A stretch of DNA of 5,380 nt from an uncultured Mollicutes bacterium (GTDB taxonomy: Bacteria; Bacillota_I; Bacilli_A; RFN20; CAG-288), in the NCBI GenBank assembly GCA_900549915.1, contig URQF01000101.1, forward strand, positions 1 to 5,380. Reading direction: 5' to 3'. The translations under genes were made by a program, and so were the position numbers. Under the pieces are notes generated by a model. The model was given only the letters and a program-made list of their open reading frames with translations. It was not told the DNA's origin and made no database searches. Each line of letters begins with the position of its first letter. Position 1 is the first letter of the stretch. Positions 1 through 5,380 of the stretch are shown here, one piece after another.

Positions 1-65
1 TTTTTTTAATGATACGGCGACCACCGAGATCTACACTCTTTCCCTACACGACGCTCTTCCGATCT
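1..65. other. Illumina P5/TruSeq adapter contamination at contig end
   Basis: Positions 8-65 read as the 58-base Illumina universal adapter. They start with AATGATACGGCGACCACCGA and end with the ACGACGCTCTTCCGATCT segment where an insert is ligated. The seven T's at 1-7 fit the poly-T spacer of the flow-cell oligo, or the A-calls made when a read runs off the template, seen here as the reverse complement. The biological insert starts at 66. This is synthetic sequence retained by the assembler and should be trimmed. It also creates a false plus-strand ORF from 9 to 209 whose first residues, MIRRPPRSTLFPYTTLFRS, are simply the translated adapter. Confidence 0.98.
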
Positions 66-146
66 AAGACGCTTGAGATATTCCTGATATCCAGAAAGAA
101 GGAATGCTTCCCGTGCCTTTCCCGGAATAAGAAAGCGAAAGTTCAT
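66..146 (-). CDS. rlmH: 23S rRNA (pseudouridine1915-N3)-methyltransferase RlmH, N-terminal fragment (cut by adapter)
   Basis: An ATG at 146-144 overlaps the walJ TGA stop by four bases (ATGA) and follows a strong Shine-Dalgarno GGGAGG at 158-153 with a six-base spacer. The frame stays open for exactly 27 codons up to the adapter junction. It encodes MNFRFLIPGKAREAFLLSGY followed by QEYLKRL. This has the N-terminal pattern of RlmH (SPOUT-class methyltransferases of about 155-160 residues): a short beta strand, a G-K near residue 9, then a helix ending in EYLKRL. RlmH methylates the pseudouridine at position 1915 in helix 69 of 23S rRNA on assembled 70S ribosomes. The SAM-binding trefoil knot lies in the missing C-terminal part, so the assignment rests on the N-terminus and on context: rlmH sits close downstream of walJ in many Bacillota. 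Truncation is by the contig end, so this is not a pseudogene. Confidence 0.8.
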
Positions 147-904
147 TCGTTTCCTCCCTTGGTTTCGGTTCTATCATTGGCACAGACAATTCTGCATTCT
201 GGAACATAACCAAGCTGACGAAGCAAAACACTCTTTACCGTTTCTAAAGCGATATCCGGAGTATTGCACTCATCGGAAAGATGGGCTAAGACAACCTCTT
301 TTGTGCTCTCACCGACAAATAAAGACAGGTAGTATCCAGCATCACAGTTGGCAAGATGTCCTTTATCGGAAGTGATACGTCGAATCAGATAATCCGGACG
401 TTTTGACTCGAAAAGCCTCTTTGGATCATGGTTCGATTCAAAAATGTAGTAAGTCTTACCTACCAAGTATGGAAAATCTTTTTCTGGAACAAATCCAGTA
501 TCGGTCCTATAGACTAAGGATTCTTCTCCATCCTCAACAAGAAACGCAACTGGATTCGGAGCATCATGACTGATAGGAAGAGGGGTCAAAGTAAAGCAAC
601 CAACCTGAACTTTTTCAAATGGAACAAGAAGATGGCTCCCTTCAATAACGTACTCTATTTTAGGAAGAGTGCGAGTACTGGCATAAAGTTTTTCCTTTGA
701 TACATTGAAAGCATTGCTGACATGATCAGAATGATTGTGAGTGATCAAAACAGCAGACAAGGAATCAAAATCAAAACCATAGTCCTCTAACGCTTTCTCG
801 ATTCTGCGCTTGGAGATGCCAAAATCAAGAAGAATAACCTGCCCCTTCGAAAAGACAAGGGTCGCATTTCCTTTCGACCCAGAAGAAATTACATCGTATT
901 TCAT
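143..904 (-). CDS. walJ: MBL-fold metallo-hydrolase, WalJ/YycJ family
   Basis: This 253-residue protein has the usual length and layout of WalJ (YycJ). The N-terminus carries SSGSKGNA (residues 7-14), the family's SGSxGNA signature. The metal-binding motif HNHSDH is at 56-61, with further likely ligands at H113 (ISHDA), D135 (RTDTG) and H208 (AHLSDECN). The ESNHD motif (156-160) and KGHLAN (181-186) are also family hallmarks. No signal peptide or membrane segment is visible, so it is probably cytoplasmic. WalJ belongs to the wal locus that controls cell-wall metabolism in Bacillota and has been linked to coordinating wall growth, division and DNA integrity; its exact substrate is not settled, though the fold and double-stranded-DNA exonuclease reports suggest a nuclease or phosphodiesterase. 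The ATG directly abuts the dnaB TAA with no gap, and the Shine-Dalgarno is weak (GGA), so translation is probably coupled to dnaB. It ends in TGA and overlaps rlmH by four bases. No walRK two-component genes are adjacent. Confidence 0.93.
   Translation of the reverse strand: MKYDVISSGSKGNATLVFSKGQVILLDFGISKRRIEKALEDYGFDFDSLSAVLITHNHSDHVSNAFNVSKEKLYASTRTLPKIEYVIEGSHLLVPFEKVQVGCFTLTPLPISHDAPNPVAFLVEDGEESLVYRTDTGFVPEKDFPYLVGKTYYIFESNHDPKRLFESKRPDYLIRRITSDKGHLANCDAGYYLSLFVGESTKEVVLAHLSDECNTPDIALETVKSVLLRQLGYVPECRIVCANDRTETKGGNE
153..158 (-). promoter_or_regulatory. Shine-Dalgarno of rlmH inside the walJ 3' end
   Basis: Reading the minus strand, AAGGGAGG ends six bases before the ATG at 146-144. 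The site lies in the last codons of walJ, which encode the terminal KGGNE. Its strength and spacing support the 27-codon rlmH fragment as a real gene start, and the ATGA overlap suggests coupled translation. Confidence 0.75.
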
Positions 905-2389
905 TTAGAATCCGTCATCCGTTGCGTTATCGTCAAGCGCAGTAAAGGTCTGATGTTCCTTATCGAACCTGAAATTGCAGTTGCCAGTCGGTCCATTACG
1001 GTTCTTCAGAAGCCTAATAATCGTCTTGGAGAAAGGAGAAGATGGCTGCTGCCTAGGTGGCTGTGGTGCGTTCTGATCACCTTCCTGTGGTACACCAGGT
1101 TTATTGAAATAATCGGGACGGTCAATCATGAAAATCCTATCCGCATCCTGTTCAATAGAACCGGAATCACGTAAATCGGAAAGCTGCGGAGTATGGTCTG
1201 CGTTTCGTTTGGCTGATTCACGGGAGAGCTGACTTAAGGCAAGGACCGGGACATCAAGGTCACGTGCCATTTGTTTGATCTGACGCGAAATCTCAGCAAC
1301 TTCATTCTGACGGTTATCCTGCGCACGCTTAGACGAAGATGTGATTAAACCTAAGTAGTCGATTGCAATCAGACCAACATTGTTAATCTGGTTCTTTAGC
1401 TTCTGGCAGCGTGTGACAATATCATTCCTTTTCGAGGAAGTATTGTCATCAATATAGAACGGCCTATTACGAAGCGTGTTCCTTCCATTCTGAAGCCTCT
1501 TCACTTTGGAAGTAAGATCCGGGTCACCATTCGTTTCAACCAAAAGACGATTCTGGGTAGATCCCGGCTTGAAGATCCTAGAATTGATTTCGTTAGAAGA
1601 CAGTCCACTCGCAATCTGAAGAAGACGGGTGTTAATCGCAACAGAGCTCATTTCAAGGGAGAAGAAGATGACAGGAATTCCCTGCTCTGCGATTTTGTAA
1701 AGAAGGTTCAAAGCAAATGCGGTTTTTCCAACCGAAGGACGAGCACCGATGATGATCCTGTCTCCGCGCTGGAAACCACGGGTAAGTTTATCAAGGTCTC
1801 CGTAACCACTTCGGATACCAGTGATACCATCTGGACGGATGCCTTCTTTTTTGAATCGCTCTGATTGAGTGACAAGCTTTGTAACAAGCCTATCATTAAT
1901 ATCACTGAGTTTAAACGCCTGTTTGATTCGACGTTGATGGGTGATGTTGAGAATATCGACTTCTGCTTTACCGATAAAATCAGAGACATTCGAAATCGGC
2001 TTTACTTTGGCATCATTGATAATTCCGTTTAGAGTCGATAAAAACGTATTTAAAAGAGAGCGGTCACGGATAGCATAGACATATTGATCGATTCCAGTGA
2101 ACCGGACCATCTTGTTTAGGATGGTGTCGAGATAATCATCACCTCCGACTTCATCAAAGACTTTTTTGTTAACTAAAGCATCCTTCAGAGTTGCCTCATC
2201 CGGTTTGATGTTGGCTATTGTCCTCTCCTGCCTGGTCTCGAAAATAATCCGATTCCGTGGGTCCGAGAAATCATCTGGACTTAGGGATTGGCTGGCTGTG
2301 AGCCTGGCTTCATTCGAGCTATCAGCAAGAATGTTGCCAAGGACAGTGACTTCGCTGAGATTGATATTATCCTTCTCGGAATCCGACAA
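905..2389 (-). CDS. dnaB: Replicative DNA helicase DnaB (DnaC in Bacillus)
   Basis: This 494-residue protein is the hexameric 5'-3' helicase that unwinds DNA at the replication fork and recruits primase. The N-terminal all-helical domain (about 1-150) includes EVTVLGNIL (13-21). The RecA-like domain carries Walker A GARPSVGKTA (215-224, K222), the catalytic glutamate in FFSLEM (E246), Walker B LIAIDYLGL (340-348, D344), LALSQLSR (383-390), the DnaB signature QLSDLRDSGSIEQDAD (402-417), and the arginine-finger region KNRNGPTG (462-469, K462/R464). It is longer than Bacillus DnaC (about 454) because of extra residues around 273-308 and a Pro/Gln-rich stretch at about 429-454. The start is TTG (2389-2387), supported by AAAGGAG at 2406-2400 with a 10-base spacer. 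No suitable ATG lies near the N-terminus. One base separates it from the rplI stop. All catalytic motifs are intact, so it should be functional. Confidence 0.97.
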   Translation of the reverse strand: MSDSEKDNINLSEVTVLGNILADSSNEARLTASQSLSPDDFSDPRNRIIFETRQERTIANIKPDEATLKDALVNKKVFDEVGGDDYLDTILNKMVRFTGIDQYVYAIRDRSLLNTFLSTLNGIINDAKVKPISNVSDFIGKAEVDILNITHQRRIKQAFKLSDINDRLVTKLVTQSERFKKEGIRPDGITGIRSGYGDLDKLTRGFQRGDRIIIGARPSVGKTAFALNLLYKIAEQGIPVIFFSLEMSSVAINTRLLQIASGLSSNEINSRIFKPGSTQNRLLVETNGDPDLTSKVKRLQNGRNTLRNRPFYIDDNTSSKRNDIVTRCQKLKNQINNVGLIAIDYLGLITSSSKRAQDNRQNEVAEISRQIKQMARDLDVPVLALSQLSRESAKRNADHTPQLSDLRDSGSIEQDADRIFMIDRPDYFNKPGVPQEGDQNAPQPPRQQPSSPFSKTIIRLLKNRNGPTGNCNFRFDKEHQTFTALDDNATDDGF

Positions 2390-2390
2390 C

Positions 2391-2849
2391 TTACTTGCTC
2401 TCCTTTAGCGAGACATGAATACGAAGCTGGGCGATAACACCATCAAACAAATCAACTTTCAATGTTGTTAATCCAAAGCCATTGACAAGAACATCTTTGT
2501 CAATAAGCCTGTCTTTGCTGAGGTTGATTCCGTATTGTTTTTTCCTGGCTTCACTTGCCTTTTTGAAAGAAACTGTACCAATCCTGTCTCCATTCCGTCC
2601 AGCGGGTGCTGAGAATTCCAGAGTGATTGTTTTCCTCTTTTCGGCAATCTCTTTGGCCTGCTCGACTTTTTCGTCATGGATTTTCTTTTCTTCTGCTTGT
2701 TCCTTTGCGAAATCAAGCTGAGCCTGTTTGGTAAAGAGAACACCATATCCCATCGGGATAATGTAGTTTGCGCCGTATCCATCCGAGACTTCAACGACTT
2801 CTCCTCTCTTACCGACCTTACGTAAATCGCGTTTCCTAAGAACTTTCAT
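2391..2849 (-). CDS. rplI: 50S ribosomal protein L9 (bL9)
   Basis: At 152 residues this matches the usual bL9 length of about 150. The N-terminal RNA-binding domain begins MKVLRKRDLRKVGKRGEVVE and contains the hallmark VSDGYGANYIIPMGYGV (21-37). A long charged helix rich in E and K (about 42-73) connects to the C-terminal domain, which contains the glycine-rich loop APAGRNGDRIGTVS (81-94) and the IHVSLK end. bL9 binds domain V of 23S rRNA at the base of the L1 stalk and helps maintain reading-frame fidelity. The ATG at 2849-2847 is five bases after the gdpP stop, with AAAGGAG (2866-2860) in the gdpP 3' end and a 10-base spacer. The gdpP-rplI-dnaB order is a well-known arrangement in Bacillota. 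Nothing looks disrupted. Confidence 0.97.
   Translation of the reverse strand: MKVLRKRDLRKVGKRGEVVEVSDGYGANYIIPMGYGVLFTKQAQLDFAKEQAEEKKIHDEKVEQAKEIAEKRKTITLEFSAPAGRNGDRIGTVSFKKASEARKKQYGINLSKDRLIDKDVLVNGFGLTTLKVDLFDGVIAQLRIHVSLKESK
2400..2406 (-). promoter_or_regulatory. Shine-Dalgarno deciding the TTG start of dnaB
   Basis: AAAGGAG on the minus strand lies in the last codons of rplI, ten bases before the TTG at 2389-2387. It is the only good ribosome binding site near the N-terminus of the helicase, and it supports a non-ATG start that begins one base after the rplI stop. Confidence 0.7.
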
Positions 2850-2854
2850 GATTG

Positions 2855-4867
2855 TTATTCTCCTTTCGAATAGTTTTCGTCTTTGACACGGGATGAATCT
2901 AAGTTCTCATCCAGAACATGATAGAGTTTTTTCTTAACATCATCGACACTCATTTCATTAAAGACAGCTGCAGCCCTGATCAAATGACCACCGCCGCCCA
3001 TTTTTTCCATGATAGATTGACAGTTCACTGTTCCATCGCTTCGAGCCGATATTTTGATCTCATGCGGACTCGTACGTCCGATTGCAAAAGACAGAGAAAC
3101 TCCGCGAAGGCAGATAGCCCTGTTTGCAACCTTGGATAACGTAACAGAAGAAACAATGTCATCATCGGAAGAAACGGAGACAACCGTTCCGTAATAAGGA
3201 GTTTCGGAGTGATTGAGAATTGAAATCTGAAGGCGATAATCTTCGAAATCATCTTTCAGGAAGTCAACCGACTTCGCATTGCTTGCGCCATAGGTCTGGA
3301 GAGCGGCAGCAGCTTCAAAAGTGACATCAGTAGTATGTTCCTTGAAATTATGAGTATCAAGAGAAATACCAGTGAGAAGGAAGGTAGCTGTTCTAGAATC
3401 CATTTTGATATCCTTCTGGTTGTACCTGAAGAAGGTGGTAAAGATTTCAGAAGCAGAACTAGCAGAGGTGTCAATATGGCTGAAGACAGCATTATTAACC
3501 ATAACGGAGCCAAGACGATGGTGGTCGACAACTGCAATCTGCTCGAATTTCTTAGCCTGTTCCGGGAAAATAGAACGCCGAGGATCCGAATGATCGACTA
3601 GCACAAGCAGAGTACGATTGGTAATCAATGACGAGACGTCTCGCCTAGAAACAAAGGTATCTTCCCTTTCTTTTTTATCAAAGGAACTCTCTACAGCAAT
3701 ACGGGCTTTGTCCTCAACAAGCTGGTCTTCCCAACAGATTTTGCAAGGTATTTTCTCAATCTGGCAAAGACGGAAGACAGCAAGGCAGGAACCAATAGCA
3801 TCGAAATCTGCAATACTATGTCCCCTGACAACGACTTGACGATAATTTTTAAGAATTGAGACAAAAGAGTTGGAGACAGTACGGATTTTGACACGGTTGC
3901 GAGAAGGAAGAAGCTCGCTTTTTCCTCCGAAATACCTCCTCGGCTGAGAGAAGGGGAAAACAACCGTTTGATCGCCGCCACGCGACAATGCGACATCCAG
4001 AGCAGAAGAGGCCCTCTCTGCCAAACGGGAATAATCCGGGAAGCCTAGACCGATGCCGATGGATATCGTGAAAAGATTCGGAAATTCCTTTCGGACTCTG
4101 TCTACAATCGAGAACTTATCCTGATACATCTTGAGATAGTTTTCTTTTGTCGTAATGAAGAAGAAACGATCATCACGGATGGTACGAAGCCTGGCTCCGA
4201 AATTTTCTGCCGTTGAAGAAATAAGGTTCTGAAGACGAGTGATGCTATCTGCAAGATGAATATCATTCTTAAAGGAATCCTGAACATCATTGAAGTTATC
4301 TACGACAATGTATCCGACCACTGGAGATTGCCTGGTGTTGTAGTTATAAATAGCCGCAAAATCGGTCACATCCCGGAAAACAAAGAGTCTTGCATCCGGA
4401 ATCAGCTGGACATCATAAGAATAGTTATCCACATCAATGCGAATAGGGCTCCTGTCCTGGCCAGCCGCAAAACGGGTCAAAGACGGGAAAGCCTGATAAA
4501 TATTCTCATCAACAAGATTATCGAATCTCTTTCCGAGAAAATCGTTTACCATGAGAACAACGTTCTTATTGTCACAAACAGCGATGCCGATTTGCCCGAA
4601 ATTATAAGCATCATTAAAATCGGCGCCAATGATTTCACTGGCTTTCAAATCACTCTGGCCTTTTTTATGAAAGAAACTGGCGTTAAAGGCAAGATTAACA
4701 ATAAAATCGAAGAATAAAATAAAAAGCGCAAAAGCAAAGGCAATGTAGAAATAATACGGGAAATCCGGGAACAAAGACCAACAGATGACAAGTGCGATTC
4801 CCCCTAAGGCCTCCACAATCAGAGTTGTGGTCAGCCTGATACGATGTATTTTCAATAGACGGTTCAT
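2855..4867 (-). CDS. gdpP: Membrane-anchored cyclic-di-AMP phosphodiesterase GdpP (YybT family)
   Basis: From the ATG at 4867 the protein has 670 residues, close to Bacillus GdpP (about 659). It hydrolyses the second messenger c-di-AMP to pApA and so influences wall stress, osmolyte transport and beta-lactam tolerance. Two N-terminal membrane segments (about 12-33 and 38-62) are followed by a PAS-like region (about 85-173). Next comes a degenerate GGDEF-like domain (about 180-305) whose signature is reduced to RGGDQ (296-300), as in other YybT proteins. The DHH phosphoesterase domain has GHSIADFDAIGS (349-360; H350, D354, D356), VDH (D425), VVDHHR (446-451; D448, H449, H450) and GISLDTHNF (500-508; D504). 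The DHHA1 domain has GGGGH (624-628). All expected Mn-binding residues are present. The frame also opens at a TTG seven codons upstream (4888), but a perfect GGAGG sits six bases before the ATG and nothing suitable precedes the TTG. The gene heads the compact gdpP-rplI-dnaB-walJ-rlmH run. Confidence 0.96.
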   Translation of the reverse strand: MNRLLKIHRIRLTTTLIVEALGGIALVICWSLFPDFPYYFYIAFAFALFILFFDFIVNLAFNASFFHKKGQSDLKASEIIGADFNDAYNFGQIGIAVCDNKNVVLMVNDFLGKRFDNLVDENIYQAFPSLTRFAAGQDRSPIRIDVDNYSYDVQLIPDARLFVFRDVTDFAAIYNYNTRQSPVVGYIVVDNFNDVQDSFKNDIHLADSITRLQNLISSTAENFGARLRTIRDDRFFFITTKENYLKMYQDKFSIVDRVRKEFPNLFTISIGIGLGFPDYSRLAERASSALDVALSRGGDQTVVFPFSQPRRYFGGKSELLPSRNRVKIRTVSNSFVSILKNYRQVVVRGHSIADFDAIGSCLAVFRLCQIEKIPCKICWEDQLVEDKARIAVESSFDKKEREDTFVSRRDVSSLITNRTLLVLVDHSDPRRSIFPEQAKKFEQIAVVDHHRLGSVMVNNAVFSHIDTSASSASEIFTTFFRYNQKDIKMDSRTATFLLTGISLDTHNFKEHTTDVTFEAAAALQTYGASNAKSVDFLKDDFEDYRLQISILNHSETPYYGTVVSVSSDDDIVSSVTLSKVANRAICLRGVSLSFAIGRTSPHEIKISARSDGTVNCQSIMEKMGGGGHLIRAAAVFNEMSVDDVKKKLYHVLDENLDSSRVKDENYSKGE
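2860..2866 (-). promoter_or_regulatory. Shine-Dalgarno of rplI within the gdpP 3' end
   Basis: AAAGGAG on the minus strand covers the codons for the final KGE of GdpP and sits ten bases before the rplI ATG at 2849-2847. It fixes the rplI start and links its translation to gdpP. Confidence 0.7.
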
Positions 4868-4873
4868 ACTAAG

Positions 4874-4878
4874 CCTCC
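4874..4878 (-). promoter_or_regulatory. Shine-Dalgarno deciding the gdpP start
   Basis: GCGGAGGCTTAGTATG on the minus strand puts GGAGG at 4878-4874, six bases before the ATG at 4867-4865. If translation began at the upstream TTG (4888-4886), this motif would lie inside the coding region and the TTG would have no ribosome binding site. Confidence 0.85.
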
Positions 4879-4891
4879 GCAATTCCAAACA

Positions 4892-4928
4892 AGGTTATTA
4901 TATATTATACAGAGGTTATTAGATAACC
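4892..4928. repeat. GGTTAT repeat array (two direct copies, one inverted) upstream of gdpP
   Basis: On the plus strand AGGTTATTA occurs at 4892-4900 and again at 4913-4921, exactly 21 bases apart, or about two helical turns. A third, inverted copy of the core (ATAACC, 4923-4928) forms a perfect six-base inverted repeat with GGTTAT at 4914-4919 around a three-base centre (TAG). The copies flank and crowd the -10-like hexamer at 4909-4904. The geometry is that of a repressor or activator operator, but no known binding consensus is recognised and the region is AT-rich, so chance is possible. Confidence 0.5.
4897..4909 (-). promoter_or_regulatory. Candidate -10 element(s) of the gdpP operon promoter
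   Basis: The minus strand reads TGTATAATATATAATAACC, containing perfect TATAAT hexamers at 4909-4904 and 4902-4897. Either would place a transcription start about 20-35 bases before the gdpP ATG, which leaves room for the GGAGG site. No TTGACA-like -35 is visible at 16-18 bases upstream, where the sequence is A/G-rich (AAAGGG), and TG directly precedes the hexamer rather than being set one base away as in an extended -10. If real, this promoter is weak or depends on an activator. Confidence 0.4.
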
Positions 4929-4932
4929 CTTT

Positions 4933-5380
4933 TTAGTCTTGAAGCTTTAATCCCGAATTGAAATTATCCATTAAAATCAGGCCTTTCACTTTTCCAGGTT
5001 TTAGTTTCCGCATTTGACTTAATGCAGCAGAAAACGTAGACCCGGAGGTGAAAACATCATCGAACAGAAGAATTTTCTTTCCTTCAATCCTCTCTTTTTT
5101 GCCAACGAAAAGAATATCTTGGACATTTTTTCGATCTGCAGCAGTTTTCTCTTTTTGCTGTTTATCCGTTGTTTTGATAAGGCAAGAGCAAAAAGAAAGG
5201 CTTACCGCTTTTAGCCTTTCTTCAAGATGGATAAAGCCACGCCTTTGGTTTCGTTTTTCAGAAGAAGGGAGTGGAACAATTAAATAGCCATGGAAATAGA
5301 GACGGATCCAAGGAAGGAAATAAAAAAGGAAAGCTTTTGCAAGAGCGATATCACCATACTCTTTATATCGCATCAGCCTG
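4933..5380 (-). CDS. comFC: ComF family phosphoribosyltransferase-like protein (ComFC), N-terminus beyond the window
   Basis: The visible part, about 149 codons, matches the C-terminal two-thirds of ComFC/GntX-type proteins. RYKEYGDIALAKAF near the start corresponds to the family's KYRGD-like segment. It is followed by VPLPSSEKRNQRRGF (the VPxP...RRGF motif), RKNV, and the PRPP-binding loop ILLFDDVFTSGST, 34-46 residues before the C-terminal QD. The canonical loop is DDVxTTGxT, so the S for T change is mild, while RGFIH departs from the usual RGFNQ. Family members carry an N-terminal zinc finger, which would lie outside. ComFC is needed for DNA uptake in competent Bacillota and probably acts in the cytoplasm with the ComFA translocase. 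An ATG at 5373 exists, but in-frame codons continue upstream (Arg-Leu) and homologous sequence precedes it, so it is not the start. The TAA stop is at 4935-4933, 65 bases before gdpP. Whether comFA lies upstream cannot be seen. Confidence 0.82.
   Translation of the reverse strand, partial: RLMRYKEYGDIALAKAFLFYFLPWIRLYFHGYLIVPLPSSEKRNQRRGFIHLEERLKAVSLSFCSCLIKTTDKQQKEKTAADRKNVQDILFVGKKERIEGKKILLFDDVFTSGSTFSAALSQMRKLKPGKVKGLILMDNFNSGLKLQD

Noticed and set aside
1708..1989. Alternative minus-strand frame inside dnaB
   Set aside because: It is the shifted reading of the Walker A region. The dnaB frame is uninterrupted and keeps all motifs across it, so there is no frameshift or nested gene to support.
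2166..2408. Plus-strand frame of 80 codons opposite the dnaB N-terminus
   Set aside because: It is antisense to a well-supported gene, lacks a ribosome binding site and has no family signature.
2468..2794. Out-of-frame 108-codon minus-strand ORF within rplI
   Set aside because: It overlaps intact rplI almost completely and is lysine-rich because it reads shifted K/E codons. No independent start signal was found.
4256..4717. Plus-strand open frame of 153 codons opposite gdpP
   Set aside because: It lies entirely antisense to the PAS and GGDEF-like part of gdpP, has no Shine-Dalgarno before its start and no recognisable domain. It is a shadow of the gdpP codons.
4914..4935. Plus-strand hairpin GGTTAT-TAG-ATAACC followed by CTTTTT, resembling an intrinsic terminator
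   Set aside because: The stem is six base pairs and mostly A-T, no plus-strand gene lies upstream, and in the minus direction no U-tract follows. An operator-like repeat is the better reading.
5371..5373. ATG at 5373 as the start of comFC
   Set aside because: Codons remain open upstream to the window edge, no Shine-Dalgarno can be assessed, and the ComF-family alignment places this residue inside the protein, after the zinc finger.
66..5380. A previously undescribed defence, mobile or RNA-based system
   Set aside because: All natural sequence is accounted for by well-known housekeeping genes with tiny intergenic gaps. No inserted cargo, repeats of array type, RNA structures or recombinase genes were found.

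Overview
The window is a piece of conserved chromosomal core from a Gram-positive bacterium (Bacillota), ending on one side in sequencing adapter. All genes lie on the minus strand. In order of transcription, from high to low coordinates, they are: the C-terminal part of a ComFC-like phosphoribosyltransferase (cut by the window end at 5380), gdpP (c-di-AMP phosphodiesterase), rplI (ribosomal protein L9), dnaB (replicative helicase), walJ/yycJ (metallo-beta-lactamase fold hydrolase), and the first 27 codons of rlmH (23S rRNA methyltransferase). The rlmH reading frame stops being biological at position 66.

Positions 8-65 match the Illumina P5/TruSeq universal adapter, preceded by seven T's. This is library or assembly artefact, not genome. 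The natural sequence therefore runs from 66 to 5380, and rlmH is broken by the contig end rather than by evolution.

The gdpP-rplI-dnaB-walJ-rlmH block is very tight. Intergenic distances are 5, 1, 0 and -4 bases, with Shine-Dalgarno sites inside the 3' ends of the upstream genes, so it is almost certainly one transcript with translational coupling. The only real intergenic space is the 65 bases between comFC and gdpP. It holds a TATAAT -10-like element flanked by GGTTATTA repeats 21 bases apart and is the best candidate for the operon's promoter and operator.

The gdpP-rplI-dnaB order is the usual one in Bacillota, and walJ and rlmH are commonly found near it in that phylum. The placement of walJ and rlmH directly behind dnaB, without walRKHI or htrA, together with spot-counted GC in the 40s %, would fit Erysipelotrichia-like or related lineages, but I hold that assignment loosely. 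TGA serves as the walJ stop, so this is not a TGA=Trp mollicute.

I see no mobile element, CRISPR array, RNA gene or phage feature, and no convincing previously undescribed system. The points most worth checking are the adapter contamination and its chimeric ORF, the truncated rlmH, the repeat array upstream of gdpP, and a Pro/Gln-rich insertion near the C-terminus of DnaB.
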